Part shown: piece after piece, positions 20,485 to 29,804 of the stretch
How the letters are laid out: every line of letters begins with the position of its first letter
Position numbering within the stretch: position 1 is the stretch's first letter
Assembly: GCF_002090075.1 (NCBI RefSeq)
Contig: NZ_BBRI01000003.1
Coordinates: 372,001-436,000, forward strand
DNA from: Demequina sp. NBRC 110052
GTDB lineage: Bacteria; Actinomycetota; Actinomycetes; Actinomycetales; Demequinaceae
Length of the DNA stretch: 64,000 nt
Reading direction: 5' to 3'
Program-made: the position numbers and the translations under genes
The notes under the pieces: model-generated
Databases searched by the model: none
What the model saw: the letters and a program-made list of their open reading frames with translations, nothing else
Told to the model about the DNA's origin: nothing

Positions 20485-21075
20485 TCACCCGTGGCGGACG
20501 GGTCCCACCTTCTCGATGTAGCACCGGCCGCACAGCGACTCGTACTCGGCCTGCTGGCCGTCGATCGCCACCTGTGCTCCGTGGCTCACGAACTCACCGT
20601 CGATGCGGCGTCCGTTGAACACTGCCTTGGAGCCGCAGCGGCAGATGGTCTTGAGCTCCTCGATCGCGTGAGCGATCTCGAGCAGACGCTGCGATCCCGG
20701 GAAGGACCGCGTCATGAAGTCTCCGCGAAGTCCGTAGCAGAGCACGGGAACACCATGCATGACGGCGATCTCGTAGGCCTCGTCCACCTGAGACGGGGTG
20801 AGGAACTGGGCCTCGTCGACGAACACGGCGTCGATGCGGTCGAGGCCGCGGTAGGCGATGAGCTTGTCGATCAGTGATTCGTCGGCCCCCAGCAGCACGT
20901 CGACGGAGCGCTCGACGCCGATGCGCGACGACACCGATTCTCCCGCCTTGGTGTCGATGCCTGGCTTGACGATGACGGGGTGCTGGTCGCGCTCCTCGTA
21001 GTTGTACGCGGCGGTCAGCAGCAGCGCGGACTTGCTCGAGTTCATCGCGCCGTAGCGGAAGTACAGCTTGGCCAT
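20485..21075 (-). CDS. tdk: Thymidine kinase
   Basis: This 196-aa type II thymidine kinase has the P-loop GAMNSSKS (residues 9-16), Walker B with catalytic Glu in VFVDEAQF, a lasso loop, and the zinc cysteines CRCG and CGRC. It phosphorylates thymidine in the salvage pathway. ATG 21075 is chosen, with GGGGAGG 7 nt upstream; the frame extends to 21153 but would run toward the tRNA. Confidence 0.95.
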   Translation of the reverse strand: MAKLYFRYGAMNSSKSALLLTAAYNYEERDQHPVIVKPGIDTKAGESVSSRIGVERSVDVLLGADESLIDKLIAYRGLDRIDAVFVDEAQFLTPSQVDEAYEIAVMHGVPVLCYGLRGDFMTRSFPGSQRLLEIAHAIEELKTICRCGSKAVFNGRRIDGEFVSHGAQVAIDGQQAEYESLCGRCYIEKVGPVRHG

Positions 21076-21126
21076 CGTCGTCCTCCCCTGACACGCACGC
21101 CGGTCGCTCCCGGCATCCGCAGCGAG

Positions 21127-21199
21127 AGCTGGCAGCGGGACTCGAACCCGCAACCCCCGTATTACAAGTACGGTGCGCTACCAATTGCGCCATGCCAGC
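21127..21199 (-). tRNA. tRNA-Thr (anticodon TGT)
   Basis: On the minus strand the acceptor arms GCTGGCA/TGCCAGC pair over 7 bp, with discriminator T. The anticodon stem CCGTA/TACGG encloses loop CTTGTAA (anticodon TGT), and the T arm has GGTTCGAGTCC. It decodes ACA and is placed upstream of tdk. Confidence 0.95.
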
Positions 21200-21261
21200 C
21201 GCGCCCCGCGAAAGGGGCCGGGCCAGGATACCGGGCCGATGCGTCGGGCATGGAATGCAAT

Positions 21262-21296
21262 GACGCCGCGCCCCTCAGGTCGAGGGACGCGGCGTC
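21262..21296 (-). terminator. Terminator of the MauE-DsbA pair
   Basis: GACGCCGCGCCCCTC (21262-21276) and GAGGGACGCGGCGTC (21282-21296) form a stem of 15 positions with one mismatch and a 5-nt loop, just past the DsbA-like stop. Confidence 0.75.
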
Positions 21297-21315
21297 GTCA
21301 GCGAGTGAGCGCGGA

Positions 21316-22098
21316 TCAGCCCTGGGCGGCGACCTGCTCGAGGTAGGCGCGCACAGTGCCGTCGCCGAAGTACGGCACGGTCTCCTGCGGGATGATCTCG
21401 CCGTTCACGGCCATCGTCGGGGTGCCCTGCATCCCGTCGATCGAGGCCTGCTCGGTCGCAGAGGCGACCCACGCGCGGAACTCGAGGTCCTCGAACTTGC
21501 CCGCGGTGTCCGCGGACACGCCCACGCCGACGGCGAGCGCGGCGAGCTCGTCGTCGGAGAGACCGTCGGCGCCCTCGGCGGGCTGGTTCGCATAGAGCAC
21601 GGCGAGGTAGTCGAGGAAGTACTCGGGCTCGTAGTTAGCGACCGTCGCGAGCGCGTTGGCCGATCGCGTCGAGTACGCGGTGCCGTTGGAGTAGCGGTCG
21701 AGGATCGAGATCACGTGGTAGTTGACCTGGATGGTGCCCGCCTCGCGCAGCTCGTCGAGGTCGGCACCGTTGGTCTGCTCGAACACGTTGCAGTAGGGGC
21801 ACAGCAGGTCGAGATACACGTCGACCTGGACCGCGTCGTCGTTCGTGGTGCCTGCGACGCCGCTCTCGGCGACAGGGATCGCGCCGTTCGCGAGCGAGCC
21901 GGCGGGTGAGCCTTCAGCGCCGAGGTCGCCGTCGAGCGAGGTCTGGTTCTGGCTGATGATGTAGTAGACCAGGCCACCGAAGACGAGGACCGCGGCGACG
22001 ATGCCTGCGACGATCATCATGGTGGTGCGGCGCTCCTGCGCCTTCACCTGGGACTGGGCCTTCGCGCGCGCGGCGGCGGCCTTGGAGCTGGATGCCAT
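21316..22098 (-). CDS. Membrane-anchored DsbA-family thioredoxin-fold protein
   Basis: This 260-aa protein has a basic Ala/Lys N-terminus, one membrane span (about residues 27-49) and an extracytoplasmic DsbA-like domain. The redox pair is Cys100-Cys103 (CPYC), and GTPTMAVNG holds the cis-Pro. It probably forms or reshuffles disulfides in exported proteins. It lies 32 bp downstream of a MauE-like four-TM protein, a likely electron partner. Confidence 0.88.
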   Translation of the reverse strand: MASSSKAAAARAKAQSQVKAQERRTTMMIVAGIVAAVLVFGGLVYYIISQNQTSLDGDLGAEGSPAGSLANGAIPVAESGVAGTTNDDAVQVDVYLDLLCPYCNVFEQTNGADLDELREAGTIQVNYHVISILDRYSNGTAYSTRSANALATVANYEPEYFLDYLAVLYANQPAEGADGLSDDELAALAVGVGVSADTAGKFEDLEFRAWVASATEQASIDGMQGTPTMAVNGEIIPQETVPYFGDGTVRAYLEQVAAQG

Positions 22099-22130
22099 GG
22101 GGGAACTTCCTCTCAGGTCTGCAGGTCAGT

Positions 22131-22631
22131 CTAGGCCGGGGCCTGCTCGGGCTTGGCCGCCATCCAGCGGTCCAGGGAGAAGGGTGTCTTGGGGAAGACC
22201 GCGAGCCACACGCCGAGGATCACGAAGCCCGCGCGCTCGGCCATATGCGCCCAGTAGTTCGCAGTCTCGCCTTCGGCGAGGTCGCCGCCGCCGCCGAAGC
22301 AGCCGCAGTCGATCTGATAGCCCTTGGCCCATGCCCACGCGACGCCGAACACGAAGGCGCCCATCATGAGCAGCCACACGTAGGAAGCCCACCGCGTGAA
22401 GAGTCCGAGCAGCAGGAACAGCGCGAGCATCAGCTCGAAGACAGGGAGCATGGTGCCCACGAACGGCACCACGGCCTCCGGCAGCAGCCGATAGGCGCGT
22501 ACCGCGCGGATGCTCTCGTCGATGTGCGTGAGCTTGGGGATCGCGGCTGCGATGAGGATGCCGGCCATGCCGAGCCTCACGAGCAACGAGATCCACGGCT
22601 GCACCGTGCTGAATCGGCCTTCGGAAGCCAT
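22131..22631 (-). CDS. MauE/DoxX-like integral membrane protein
   Basis: This 166-aa protein has about four membrane helices and a conserved cysteine pair, IDCGCFGGGG, in an extracytoplasmic or interfacial loop, as in MauE-type redox proteins. MauE proteins are linked to disulfide handling, and the next gene is a DsbA-like protein, so the two probably form a disulfide relay. ATG 22631 is chosen for the AAGGAGG site upstream. Confidence 0.82.
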   Translation of the reverse strand: MASEGRFSTVQPWISLLVRLGMAGILIAAAIPKLTHIDESIRAVRAYRLLPEAVVPFVGTMLPVFELMLALFLLLGLFTRWASYVWLLMMGAFVFGVAWAWAKGYQIDCGCFGGGGDLAEGETANYWAHMAERAGFVILGVWLAVFPKTPFSLDRWMAAKPEQAPA

Positions 22632-22675
22632 CACCCCTCCTTGGCGGTGCGCCTCATGCACACCGTCCGGTTGCC

Positions 22676-22685
22676 TGAACGTTCA
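22676..22685. promoter_or_regulatory. 10-bp palindrome upstream of the MauE-like gene
   Basis: TGAACGTTCA is a perfect palindrome about 45 bp upstream of the MauE-like start. It might be an operator; no regulator can be assigned. Confidence 0.3.
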
Positions 22686-22726
22686 ATATTCCTGCGCGGT
22701 TCCCGGGGACGGCTCCACGAAGATCA

Positions 22727-24322
22727 CTATTCGATCACGGATTCGGGCAGGGGCCACCATCGCGGGTCGACCTGGGCCCACACGGCCACCACGACGACGC
22801 CGATGATCGTCACCGCGACGATGACCCACGCCGCCGCGACGCCCTTGGTCGGGGCGAGACCGAGCGCGAACCTGCGCGCGCCGTCGCGCGTGGCCTCCGC
22901 GAACGGGCCCCACCACATGCCCGCGGCGGTGACGAGACCCGCGAGCACGAGCGCACCGGCCCTGCCCCACGCAAGTCCTGCGGGCGTCTCCGGCACCAGC
23001 AGCCCCACGCTCACCATCCACCACACGAGCGCGCCGACTCCGACGCCCAGCACGGCGGCCACGATCACGGCGGGGAGCGCCTCAGCCGCGCCGCGAAGCA
23101 AGTGCCACGGCATCCCGATGGTCTGCACCACCGCGTCCCCGCGACGCTCGCCCCGCCTCGCACGCGAGGCCGCGAGCGCCGCGGCCCTCCGATGCACGGC
23201 GCGCGAGACGATCGCCCCGAGCGTCATCGCGACGAGCGCGACCACCGGTGCGAGCGCCGCAGCCCCCGCGACCGCGAGATGCCACGACAGCACCATGAGG
23301 TTCCTGCCCTCGCGCGGAGGCGGGAGCGCGTCAGGGTCGTCCTCCCAGTCCTCCTCCGTCCACTCCTCGTCGGCCCAGTCGTCGTCGGACTGACCGTCGT
23401 GAGCGACGCCCTCGTCGGTGTGGGCGTCCTCGCCTGCCCACGCCTCGGGCTCGCCCACGCCGTCGGGGAGCATGCCCTGCGGCATGACCGCCGTGCCAGC
23501 GGCCACGAGCGTCGGATCCGGTGCGGCGCCCAGCACCTCGGTCGCGCCACGCAGCGCGGCGACCACGTCGCGCATGCCGGGCCGCGCCGAGATCTCCCTG
23601 CTGAGCGCCGCGCCCAGCGCGTCGGCCCCCGGCACGTCGGGCAGCTCCACCCTGGCCTCGAGCGTGCGGGAGATGGCCCCCGTGCCGGAGCCGAACGGCG
23701 CGGTCCCCGTCATGGCGTAGGCCACAGTGGAAGCCCACGACCAGCGGTCGGCGATCGGACCGGGCTCCGCTCCGTCGATCACCTCAGGCGCGACGTAGCC
23801 CGCCGTGCCGCTCACCAGCCCGTCGCGCGTGAGGCGTTCGTCGTACGTCCGATGCGCGAGGCCGAAGTCGATCAGCACCGGCCCACGCGGCCCCATCATG
23901 ACGTTCGATGGGGTGACGTCGCGGTGCACCACTCCCGCGGCGTGCGCGGCCTCGAGCGCGGAGGCGATGCGCTCGGCGAGATTCGCGAGCTCCTCCCCCA
24001 CGAGCGCGCCGTGGTCCTGCACGTACTGCCACAGGGAGTCGCCAGGGATGTACTCGAACACCACGAACGTGTCATCGCCGTCGAGCTCCGCATCCAGGAT
24101 CCGAGGCACCGCCTCATGCCGCAGCGACTGCAGCGCATGCACCTCACGCGCGAGCCGCTGCGCGGCCACGGGATCCGAGGCGGCATCCACGAGCTTGAGC
24201 GCTGCCACATCGCCGCCCTCGTCACGCACCTGATAGACCGCGCCAGAACCCCCGCGCCCCAGCGTCGCCAGCACGGTGTAGCCGCCGATCACGTCACCGA
24301 TCTCGCGCCGCACGTCCGCCAT
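22727..24322 (-). CDS. Membrane Ser/Thr protein kinase (PknB-like)
   Basis: This 531-aa protein has a Hanks-type kinase domain (residues 15-270): Gly loop GRGGSG (22-27), Lys43, catalytic HRDVTPSN (Asp135, Asn140), DFG at 152-154 and APE in YVAPEV. An acidic Asp/Glu/Trp-rich linker (about 330-365) leads to four hydrophobic segments, so the C-terminal half is multi-spanning. No PASTA or other extracellular sensor is seen, which differs from PknB. ATG 24322 fits the domain start; the in-frame extension to 24463 is not kinase-like. Confidence 0.88.
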   Translation of the reverse strand: MADVRREIGDVIGGYTVLATLGRGGSGAVYQVRDEGGDVAALKLVDAASDPVAAQRLAREVHALQSLRHEAVPRILDAELDGDDTFVVFEYIPGDSLWQYVQDHGALVGEELANLAERIASALEAAHAAGVVHRDVTPSNVMMGPRGPVLIDFGLAHRTYDERLTRDGLVSGTAGYVAPEVIDGAEPGPIADRWSWASTVAYAMTGTAPFGSGTGAISRTLEARVELPDVPGADALGAALSREISARPGMRDVVAALRGATEVLGAAPDPTLVAAGTAVMPQGMLPDGVGEPEAWAGEDAHTDEGVAHDGQSDDDWADEEWTEEDWEDDPDALPPPREGRNLMVLSWHLAVAGAAALAPVVALVAMTLGAIVSRAVHRRAAALAASRARRGERRGDAVVQTIGMPWHLLRGAAEALPAVIVAAVLGVGVGALVWWMVSVGLLVPETPAGLAWGRAGALVLAGLVTAAGMWWGPFAEATRDGARRFALGLAPTKGVAAAWVIVAVTIIGVVVVAVWAQVDPRWWPLPESVIE

Positions 24323-24439
24323 GGGGTTCAACCTACCCGGCGCCCCACGCAGGGGGAACGTCCATGTGACCGGTTCGCACGTCGGGCATAGGACCCAGGG
24401 CCGCTGTACCCGTGCTCCCACGTGTGGCAGGATGGGCAC

Positions 24440-24479
24440 GTCCCGGCGCTGTTGCCGGGACAAGTGTCAATGTGGACAC
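24440..24479 (+). promoter_or_regulatory. Two adjacent hairpins in the ABC ATPase leader
   Basis: GTCCCGGC (24440-24447) pairs with GCCGGGAC (24454-24461). Three bases later GTGTC (24464-24468) pairs with GACAC (24475-24479). They lie 60-100 nt before the ATG and could be operators or a cis-acting leader. Confidence 0.45.
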
Positions 24480-24540
24480 CACAGCGGCACTCTTCACAAC
24501 GGATCGTCCGGCACGTACCTGCCGGTGAAGGGAACCACTC

Positions 24541-25698
24541 ATGGCAACTGTGACCTACGACAGTGCGTCACGCATCTACCCCGGGACCGAGCGCCCCGCG
24601 GTCGACTCGCTGGACCTCGACATCGCTGACGGCGAGTTCCTCGTCCTCGTCGGCCCGTCGGGCTGCGGAAAGTCGACCTCGCTGCGCATGCTCGCGGGAC
24701 TCGAGGACATCGACAAGGGCTCCATCTGGGTCGGCGACCGCGATGTCACGCACGTGCAGCCCAAGGACCGCGACATCGCGATGGTGTTCCAGTCCTACGC
24801 GCTGTACCCGCACATGACGGTGGCGGACAACATGGGCTTCGCGCTCAAGATCGCCAAGGTCGACAAGTCGGAGATCCGCAAGCGTGTCGAGGAGGCCGCC
24901 AAGATCCTCGACCTCACCGAGTACCTGGACCGCAAGCCCAAGGCTCTCTCCGGTGGTCAGCGTCAGCGTGTGGCCATGGGCCGCGCGATCGTGCGCCAGC
25001 CGCAGGTGTTCCTCATGGACGAGCCGCTGTCCAACCTTGACGCCAAGCTCCGCGTCCAGACCCGTACGCAGATCGCGGCGCTCCAGCGCCGCCTCGGCAC
25101 CACGACCGTCTACGTGACGCACGACCAGGTCGAGGCGCTCACGATGGGTGACCGCATCGCTGTCCTCAAGGACGGCGTCCTGCAGCAGGTCGGCACCCCG
25201 CGCGAGATGTACGACACCCCGGCGAACGTGTTCGTCGCGGGCTTCATCGGCTCGCCCGCCATGAACATCTCGACGTTCAAGGTGGAGAACGGCTACGCCC
25301 TCGTCGGCAACTCGAAGGTGCAGCTGCAGCGCGAGACCGTCGCGCACATGTCCGAGGCGGACCACGGCGAGGCCGTGCTCGGCTTCCGTCCCGAGTCGCT
25401 TGACCGCGTGGCGCCGAACACCGAGGGCGCGCTGCCCGTCGACGTGGTCGTCGTCGAGGAGCTCGGCTCCGACGCGTTCGTCTACGGCCAGCTCCCGCAG
25501 CCGCTCGTCAAGCAGGGCGACGTCAAGTTCGGCGGCTCGGGCGAGGTCATCGTCCGCGTCGACCCGCGCGACGTCCCCAAGAAGGGCGACAGCATCTGGG
25601 TCAAGATCCGCGAGGGCGAGCAGCACGTGTTCTCCGCGGCCACGGGCGAGCGCATCAGCCCGACCGCGGTGTCGACGGCCGCCACGCCCAAGGCGTAG
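24541..25698 (+). CDS. Carbohydrate ABC importer ATPase, UgpC/MsmK type
   Basis: This 385-aa protein is a MalK-like ATPase: Walker [10 protein letters not shown]-loop FQSYALYPHMTV, signature LSGGQRQRVAMGRA, Walker B VFLMDEPLSNLD, H-loop THDQ, and a C-terminal TOBE/MalK regulatory domain from about residue 240. No permease or binding protein is nearby, so it is probably the shared MsmK-type ATPase that powers several sugar importers. It is monocistronic, with a strong terminator after it. Confidence 0.92.
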   Translation: MATVTYDSASRIYPGTERPAVDSLDLDIADGEFLVLVGPSGCGKSTSLRMLAGLEDIDKGSIWVGDRDVTHVQPKDRDIAMVFQSYALYPHMTVADNMGFALKIAKVDKSEIRKRVEEAAKILDLTEYLDRKPKALSGGQRQRVAMGRAIVRQPQVFLMDEPLSNLDAKLRVQTRTQIAALQRRLGTTTVYVTHDQVEALTMGDRIAVLKDGVLQQVGTPREMYDTPANVFVAGFIGSPAMNISTFKVENGYALVGNSKVQLQRETVAHMSEADHGEAVLGFRPESLDRVAPNTEGALPVDVVVVEELGSDAFVYGQLPQPLVKQGDVKFGGSGEVIVRVDPRDVPKKGDSIWVKIREGEQHVFSAATGERISPTAVSTAATPKA

Positions 25699-25711
25699 CA
25701 GCACACGTTCC

Positions 25712-25757
25712 ACGTCAGGGGCGGTCCGGGTTCTCCCGGGCCGCCCCTGACGTTTTC
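25712..25757 (+). terminator. Intrinsic terminator of the ABC ATPase gene
   Basis: A 19-bp stem (25712-25730 and 25735-25753) with one G-T pair and a TTCT loop runs straight into TTTT. This is the clearest rho-independent terminator in the window. Confidence 0.93.
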
Positions 25758-25839
25758 CCGGCACTGCGCATGCCCGACGCCGCGGCGGGCCCCGCACGAA
25801 AGTCACCCCGGCGTCGGGCACGCCCCCTAGGCTGGGCCC

Positions 25840-27297
25840 ATGCCTCTGCTGATCACGGGCGCCGCGGATGCGGGCCTCATGGAGCTCCCGTGGGAGATGC
25901 CGCTGAGCACGTGGCCCGAAGAACGCATTGCGGCCCTGCCGCGAGGTCTGTCGCGGCATGTGGTGCGCTTCGTGCGGCACGGCGACGGCGTGCTGGCCGT
26001 CAAGGAGACCAACCCCGAGATCGCGCACCGCGAGTTCCAGATGCTGCGCGAGCTCGAACGTCTCGACGCACCGTGCGTGAAGGCCATCGCCGTGGTCACC
26101 GGGCGCCAGACGGCTGCCGGAGAGCCGCTCTCGGCGGCGCTCGTGACCGAGCATCTTGCGTTCTCCCTCCCCTACCGCGCACTGTTCTCGACGGCGCTGC
26201 GCAAGGGGACGCTCACGCGCCTCATCGACGCGCTCTCCGTGCTCGTGGTGCGCCTGCACCTCGCAGGCTTCTACTGGGGCGACGTGTCGCTGTCCAACGC
26301 GCTCTTCCGACGCGACGCCTCCGAGTTCTCCGCGTACCTCGTGGACGCGGAGACCGGCGATATGCACGAGCGACTCACGCCGGGCCAGCGCTCCTACGAC
26401 CTCGAGATCGCGACGACCAACATCATCGGCGAGCTGCTGGACCTCCAGGAGTCCGAGGACCTCGACGAGGGCATCGATCCGATCGACATCGGCACGCGCC
26501 TCGAGGCGCGCTACGACGAGCTGTGGGCGGCGCTCACCTTCTCCGAGACGATCACCAAGAACGTGCCGTTCCACGTCGCCGAACGCGTGCGCAAGCTCAA
26601 CGAGCTGGGCTTCGACCTGGGCGAGATCGACATGCAGCAAACCTCGGACGGTACGGCGATCATGCTGCGACCCAAGGTCGTGGACGCCGGATTCCACTCG
26701 CGGCGTCTCATGCGCCTGACCGGCCTGGACGTCCAGGAGAACCAGGCGCGCCGCCTGCTCAACGACCTCGACGAGTACCGCGCGGTGCACACCGAGGGCG
26801 ACGACGAGACGTTCGCGGCGCACGAGTGGCTCACGCATATCTTCGAGCCCACCATCCGCGCCGTGCCGCGCGACCTGCGCGGCAAGCTCGAGCCCGCCCA
26901 GGTGTTCCACGAGGTGCTCGACCACCGCTGGTACCTGGCCGAGGCATCGGGCGCAGACGTGCCGATGCCCGTCGCCACCGCGTCGTACGTGAAGAACGTG
27001 CTCCCCACGAAGGCCGACGAGAAGGCCGTGCTGGGCCGCTCGATCGCCGAGATGACGGCCGAGCTGCCCGCGCTTACCAAGGAACACGGCACGCGCTACG
27101 AGGCGCGGGATCCTTACGCGAACGACAACACGCACGGCTGGGGCGGCGTGCCCGAGCCGGAGCCGAGCGAGCCGCCGCAGGTGCAGCGACGCTCCACCCG
27201 GATTCCGGTGTCGGACAGGCCGCAGGCGCGCGTGCGCGACCGCGCAGCCGAAGCCGCCGATGAAGAGCTGGGGACGCTCGACTCGCCCGACGAGTAG
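25840..27297 (+). CDS. DUF4032 protein with atypical kinase-like core
   Basis: This 485-aa actinobacterial DUF4032 protein has a kinase-like region (about residues 35-190). LAVKETN resembles the VAIK lysine strand, GDVSLSNALF resembles the catalytic HxD/N loop, and LVDAETGD resembles the DFG motif. The DUF4032 domain proper occupies the middle, and the C-terminus is Pro/Arg-rich. The fold suggests phosphotransfer to a sugar, lipid or protein, but the substrate is unknown. It converges on rlmB with 6 bp between stops. Confidence 0.82.
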   Translation: MPLLITGAADAGLMELPWEMPLSTWPEERIAALPRGLSRHVVRFVRHGDGVLAVKETNPEIAHREFQMLRELERLDAPCVKAIAVVTGRQTAAGEPLSAALVTEHLAFSLPYRALFSTALRKGTLTRLIDALSVLVVRLHLAGFYWGDVSLSNALFRRDASEFSAYLVDAETGDMHERLTPGQRSYDLEIATTNIIGELLDLQESEDLDEGIDPIDIGTRLEARYDELWAALTFSETITKNVPFHVAERVRKLNELGFDLGEIDMQQTSDGTAIMLRPKVVDAGFHSRRLMRLTGLDVQENQARRLLNDLDEYRAVHTEGDDETFAAHEWLTHIFEPTIRAVPRDLRGKLEPAQVFHEVLDHRWYLAEASGADVPMPVATASYVKNVLPTKADEKAVLGRSIAEMTAELPALTKEHGTRYEARDPYANDNTHGWGGVPEPEPSEPPQVQRRSTRIPVSDRPQARVRDRAAEAADEELGTLDSPDE

Positions 27298-27303
27298 ACC
27301 GCG

Positions 27304-28263
27304 TCAGGCGATCGCGCGTGCCGCCTCGTACAGCGCGATCGAGGTCGCGACGGACGCGTTGAGGCTCTCCGTGGACGCAGCGATGGGGATCGACACGATT
27401 TGATCGCACGTCTCTGCGACCAGGCGCGACAGCCCGTCGCCCTCGGAGCCCACCACGATCGCGAGCGGGCCGTCCAGCAGGTTCGACTCGTGCAACTGGA
27501 CGTCGCCCCCGCCGTCCAGCCCGATGGCGAACACGCCGGCCTTCTTGTAGTCCTCCAGCGTGCGCGCGATGTTCGTGGCGCGCGCCACGGGGATGCGGGC
27601 TGCGGCTCCCGCGGAGACCTTCCAGGCTGCCACGGTCACGCCCGCCGCGCGGCGCTCGGGCACGACGATTCCGGAGGCCCCGAACGCGGCGGCCGAGCGC
27701 ATGATCGCGCCCAGGTTCCGCGGGTCCTGGATGTGGTCAAGCACGACGAGGCGCACGGGCGCGGGCGCCTCCAGCAGGTCCTGCGGGTCGGCATACTCGT
27801 ACGGCGGCACCTCAAGCGCGACGCCCTGGTGGGGGCTGCCGTCGGAGAGCCCGTCGAGCACGGCCTTGGTGACCTCGCGCACCTCGATGCCCGCCTCGAC
27901 GGCGAGCGACACGATCTCGGTGACGCGGTCGTCGGCCTCGATGCGGTTGAACACGAAGAGCACGTTCGCGGGGATGCCCATGCGCAGTGCCTCGAGCACG
28001 CTGTTGCGGCCGATCGCGAGCTCGTCCGACCGTGACGTGCGGTGGCGGGGAGTCGCCTTGCCGCGCGCCGCCGGCTGCTTGGCGGCCTCACGCTCGGCGC
28101 GCTGCTTCGCCTTGTAGGCCTTGTGATAGGGACGCTCGTCCGCCTTGGGCGTGGGGCCCTTGCCCTCGAGCGCCTTGCGGCCGTGGCCGCCTGTGCCGAC
28201 GGTCGCGCCCTTCTTGGAGCCTGCATTGCGCGTGGCGCCGCGGCGCTTCGAGTTACCTGCCAT
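27304..28263 (-). CDS. rlmB: 23S rRNA (guanosine-2'-O-)-methyltransferase RlmB-like (SpoU/TrmH)
   Basis: This 319-aa protein has a basic, Lys/Arg-rich N-terminus of about 85 residues, a substrate-binding domain starting at IGRNSVLEALR, and a SPOUT knot domain with motif 1 LDHIQDPRNLGAIMRSA, motif 2 VGSEGDGLSRL and motif 3 IPIAASTESLNASVA. It methylates a ribose 2'-OH of 23S rRNA (G2251 in E. coli). It is the last gene of the carD-ispD-ispF-cysS-rlmB operon, an arrangement common in actinobacteria. Confidence 0.93.
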   Translation of the reverse strand: MAGNSKRRGATRNAGSKKGATVGTGGHGRKALEGKGPTPKADERPYHKAYKAKQRAEREAAKQPAARGKATPRHRTSRSDELAIGRNSVLEALRMGIPANVLFVFNRIEADDRVTEIVSLAVEAGIEVREVTKAVLDGLSDGSPHQGVALEVPPYEYADPQDLLEAPAPVRLVVLDHIQDPRNLGAIMRSAAAFGASGIVVPERRAAGVTVAAWKVSAGAAARIPVARATNIARTLEDYKKAGVFAIGLDGGGDVQLHESNLLDGPLAIVVGSEGDGLSRLVAETCDQIVSIPIAASTESLNASVATSIALYEAARAIA

Positions 28264-28311
28264 GGCACCAGGGTACCGAGCGCATGCCCGACGCTGTGGC
28301 CGGGTCCCGCG

Positions 28312-29739
28312 TCAGGCGTCGGCGGCGAGGCTCCAGCGGGCGCCGTCGGCGGCGTCCTCGATGACGATGCCAGCGGCCTGCAGCCGATCGCGGATCTCGT
28401 CCGCGGTGGCCCAGTCCTTCTCGGCGCGCGCCTCGGCGCGGGCCTCGAGGGTCGCCTTGACGAGCACGTCGAGCGCCGTGAGGGCGGGCTCGGAGGCGCG
28501 TGACGCGTCGGCCCACTGCGGCGAGGCGGGGTCGAGGCCGAGCGCGTCGAGCATGGCGCGCACGCTCAGCAGCGCGTCAGCGACAGCCGCGTCGTCGCTC
28601 GCCGTGAGCGCGGCGTTGCCCGCGCGGACCGTCTCGTGCACGTGCGCGAGGGCTCGGGGCACGCCCAGGTCGTCATCCATCGCCTCGACGAACGGCTCGG
28701 GCAGCTGCGCGGCCCGCACCTCGTCGACACCGACCCCGCCCACGCGCTCGCTCGCGCGCGTCACGAAGCCCTGCAGGCGCGCCCACGTGGCCTCGGCGTC
28801 CTCCATGGTCTGGGGCGAGTACTCGAGCATCGAGCGGTAATGCACGCCCGCGAGCGCGAGCCTCAGCGCTGCGGGGCTGTGCTTCTCCAGCACCTCGGAC
28901 ACGAGCAGCCCGTTGCCGAGCGACTTGGACATCTTCGCGCCCGACTGCGTCACCCACGCCGAGTGCAGCCACATCTGCGCGAAGCCGTAGCCGGCAGCCC
29001 GCGACTGCGCCTGCTCGTTCTCGTGGTGCGGGAAGCGCAGGTCGAGGCCGCCGCCGTGGATGTCGAACGCGTCGCCCAGATAGCGCCTCGCCATCGCCGA
29101 GCACTCGATGTGCCAACCCGGGCGGCCAGGGCCCCATGGCGAGTCCCACGAGGCCGTGGCCGGCTCGTCGGGCTTGCTGGCCTTCCACAGCGCGAAGTCG
29201 CGCGGGTCGCGCTTGGGGTCCACCGGCGCGTCGGGCGCGGGCGTGAGGTCGTCGAGAGCCTGGCGCGTGAGCGAGCCGTAGTCCGCGTAGGAACGCACGT
29301 CGAAGTACACGGAGCCGTCCAGCTCATAGGCGTGGCCCTGGGCGATCAGGCGCGCCACCAGCGCGATGATCTCCGGCATGTGACCGGTCGCGCGCGGCTC
29401 GGCCGCCGGCGGGAGGACGCCCACCGCGGCGTAGGCCGCCTGGAACTCGCGCTCGTAGCGCATGGCCCATGCCCACCACTCGACGCCCGCGTCCTTCGCT
29501 TTGGCGAGGGTCTTGTCGTCGATGTCGGTGACATTGCGCACCATGGTCACCTCGTGACCTGTGCGCTCGAGCCAGCGCTGCAGCACGTCGAATGCGACGG
29601 CGCTGCGCAGGTGACCCACGTGCGGGCTGGACTGCACGGTCGGCCCGCACAGGTAGATGCCCACCTTGCCCGGGGTCAGGGGCGCGAGGTCGCGCTCCTC
29701 GCGGGTAGCGGTGTCGAACAGGCGCAGAGTCACGTCCAC
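28312..29739 (-). CDS. cysS: Cysteinyl-tRNA synthetase
   Basis: This 475-aa class Ia synthetase has zinc Cys in YLCGPTVQ, the HIGH-like [15 protein letters not shown], the HHENE zinc site and the KMSKS loop. It charges tRNA-Cys. The start is GTG at 29739; another GTG at 29733 gives the common VTLRLFDT N-terminus and is equally possible. It lies between ispF and rlmB. Confidence 0.95.
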   Translation of the reverse strand: MDVTLRLFDTATREERDLAPLTPGKVGIYLCGPTVQSSPHVGHLRSAVAFDVLQRWLERTGHEVTMVRNVTDIDDKTLAKAKDAGVEWWAWAMRYEREFQAAYAAVGVLPPAAEPRATGHMPEIIALVARLIAQGHAYELDGSVYFDVRSYADYGSLTRQALDDLTPAPDAPVDPKRDPRDFALWKASKPDEPATASWDSPWGPGRPGWHIECSAMARRYLGDAFDIHGGGLDLRFPHHENEQAQSRAAGYGFAQMWLHSAWVTQSGAKMSKSLGNGLLVSEVLEKHSPAALRLALAGVHYRSMLEYSPQTMEDAEATWARLQGFVTRASERVGGVGVDEVRAAQLPEPFVEAMDDDLGVPRALAHVHETVRAGNAALTASDDAAVADALLSVRAMLDALGLDPASPQWADASRASEPALTALDVLVKATLEARAEARAEKDWATADEIRDRLQAAGIVIEDAADGARWSLAADA

Positions 29740-29804
29740 CAGGCTACCGGCCAGGTGGCAGGCACGACGCGCGGGGGTGCGTCAGGCGTCGGGCGCCCCG
29801 GCCG

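Noticed and set aside
24568..27135. 855-codon open frame on the minus strand
   Set aside because: It is antisense to the ABC ATPase and DUF4032 genes, both of which have full family motifs.
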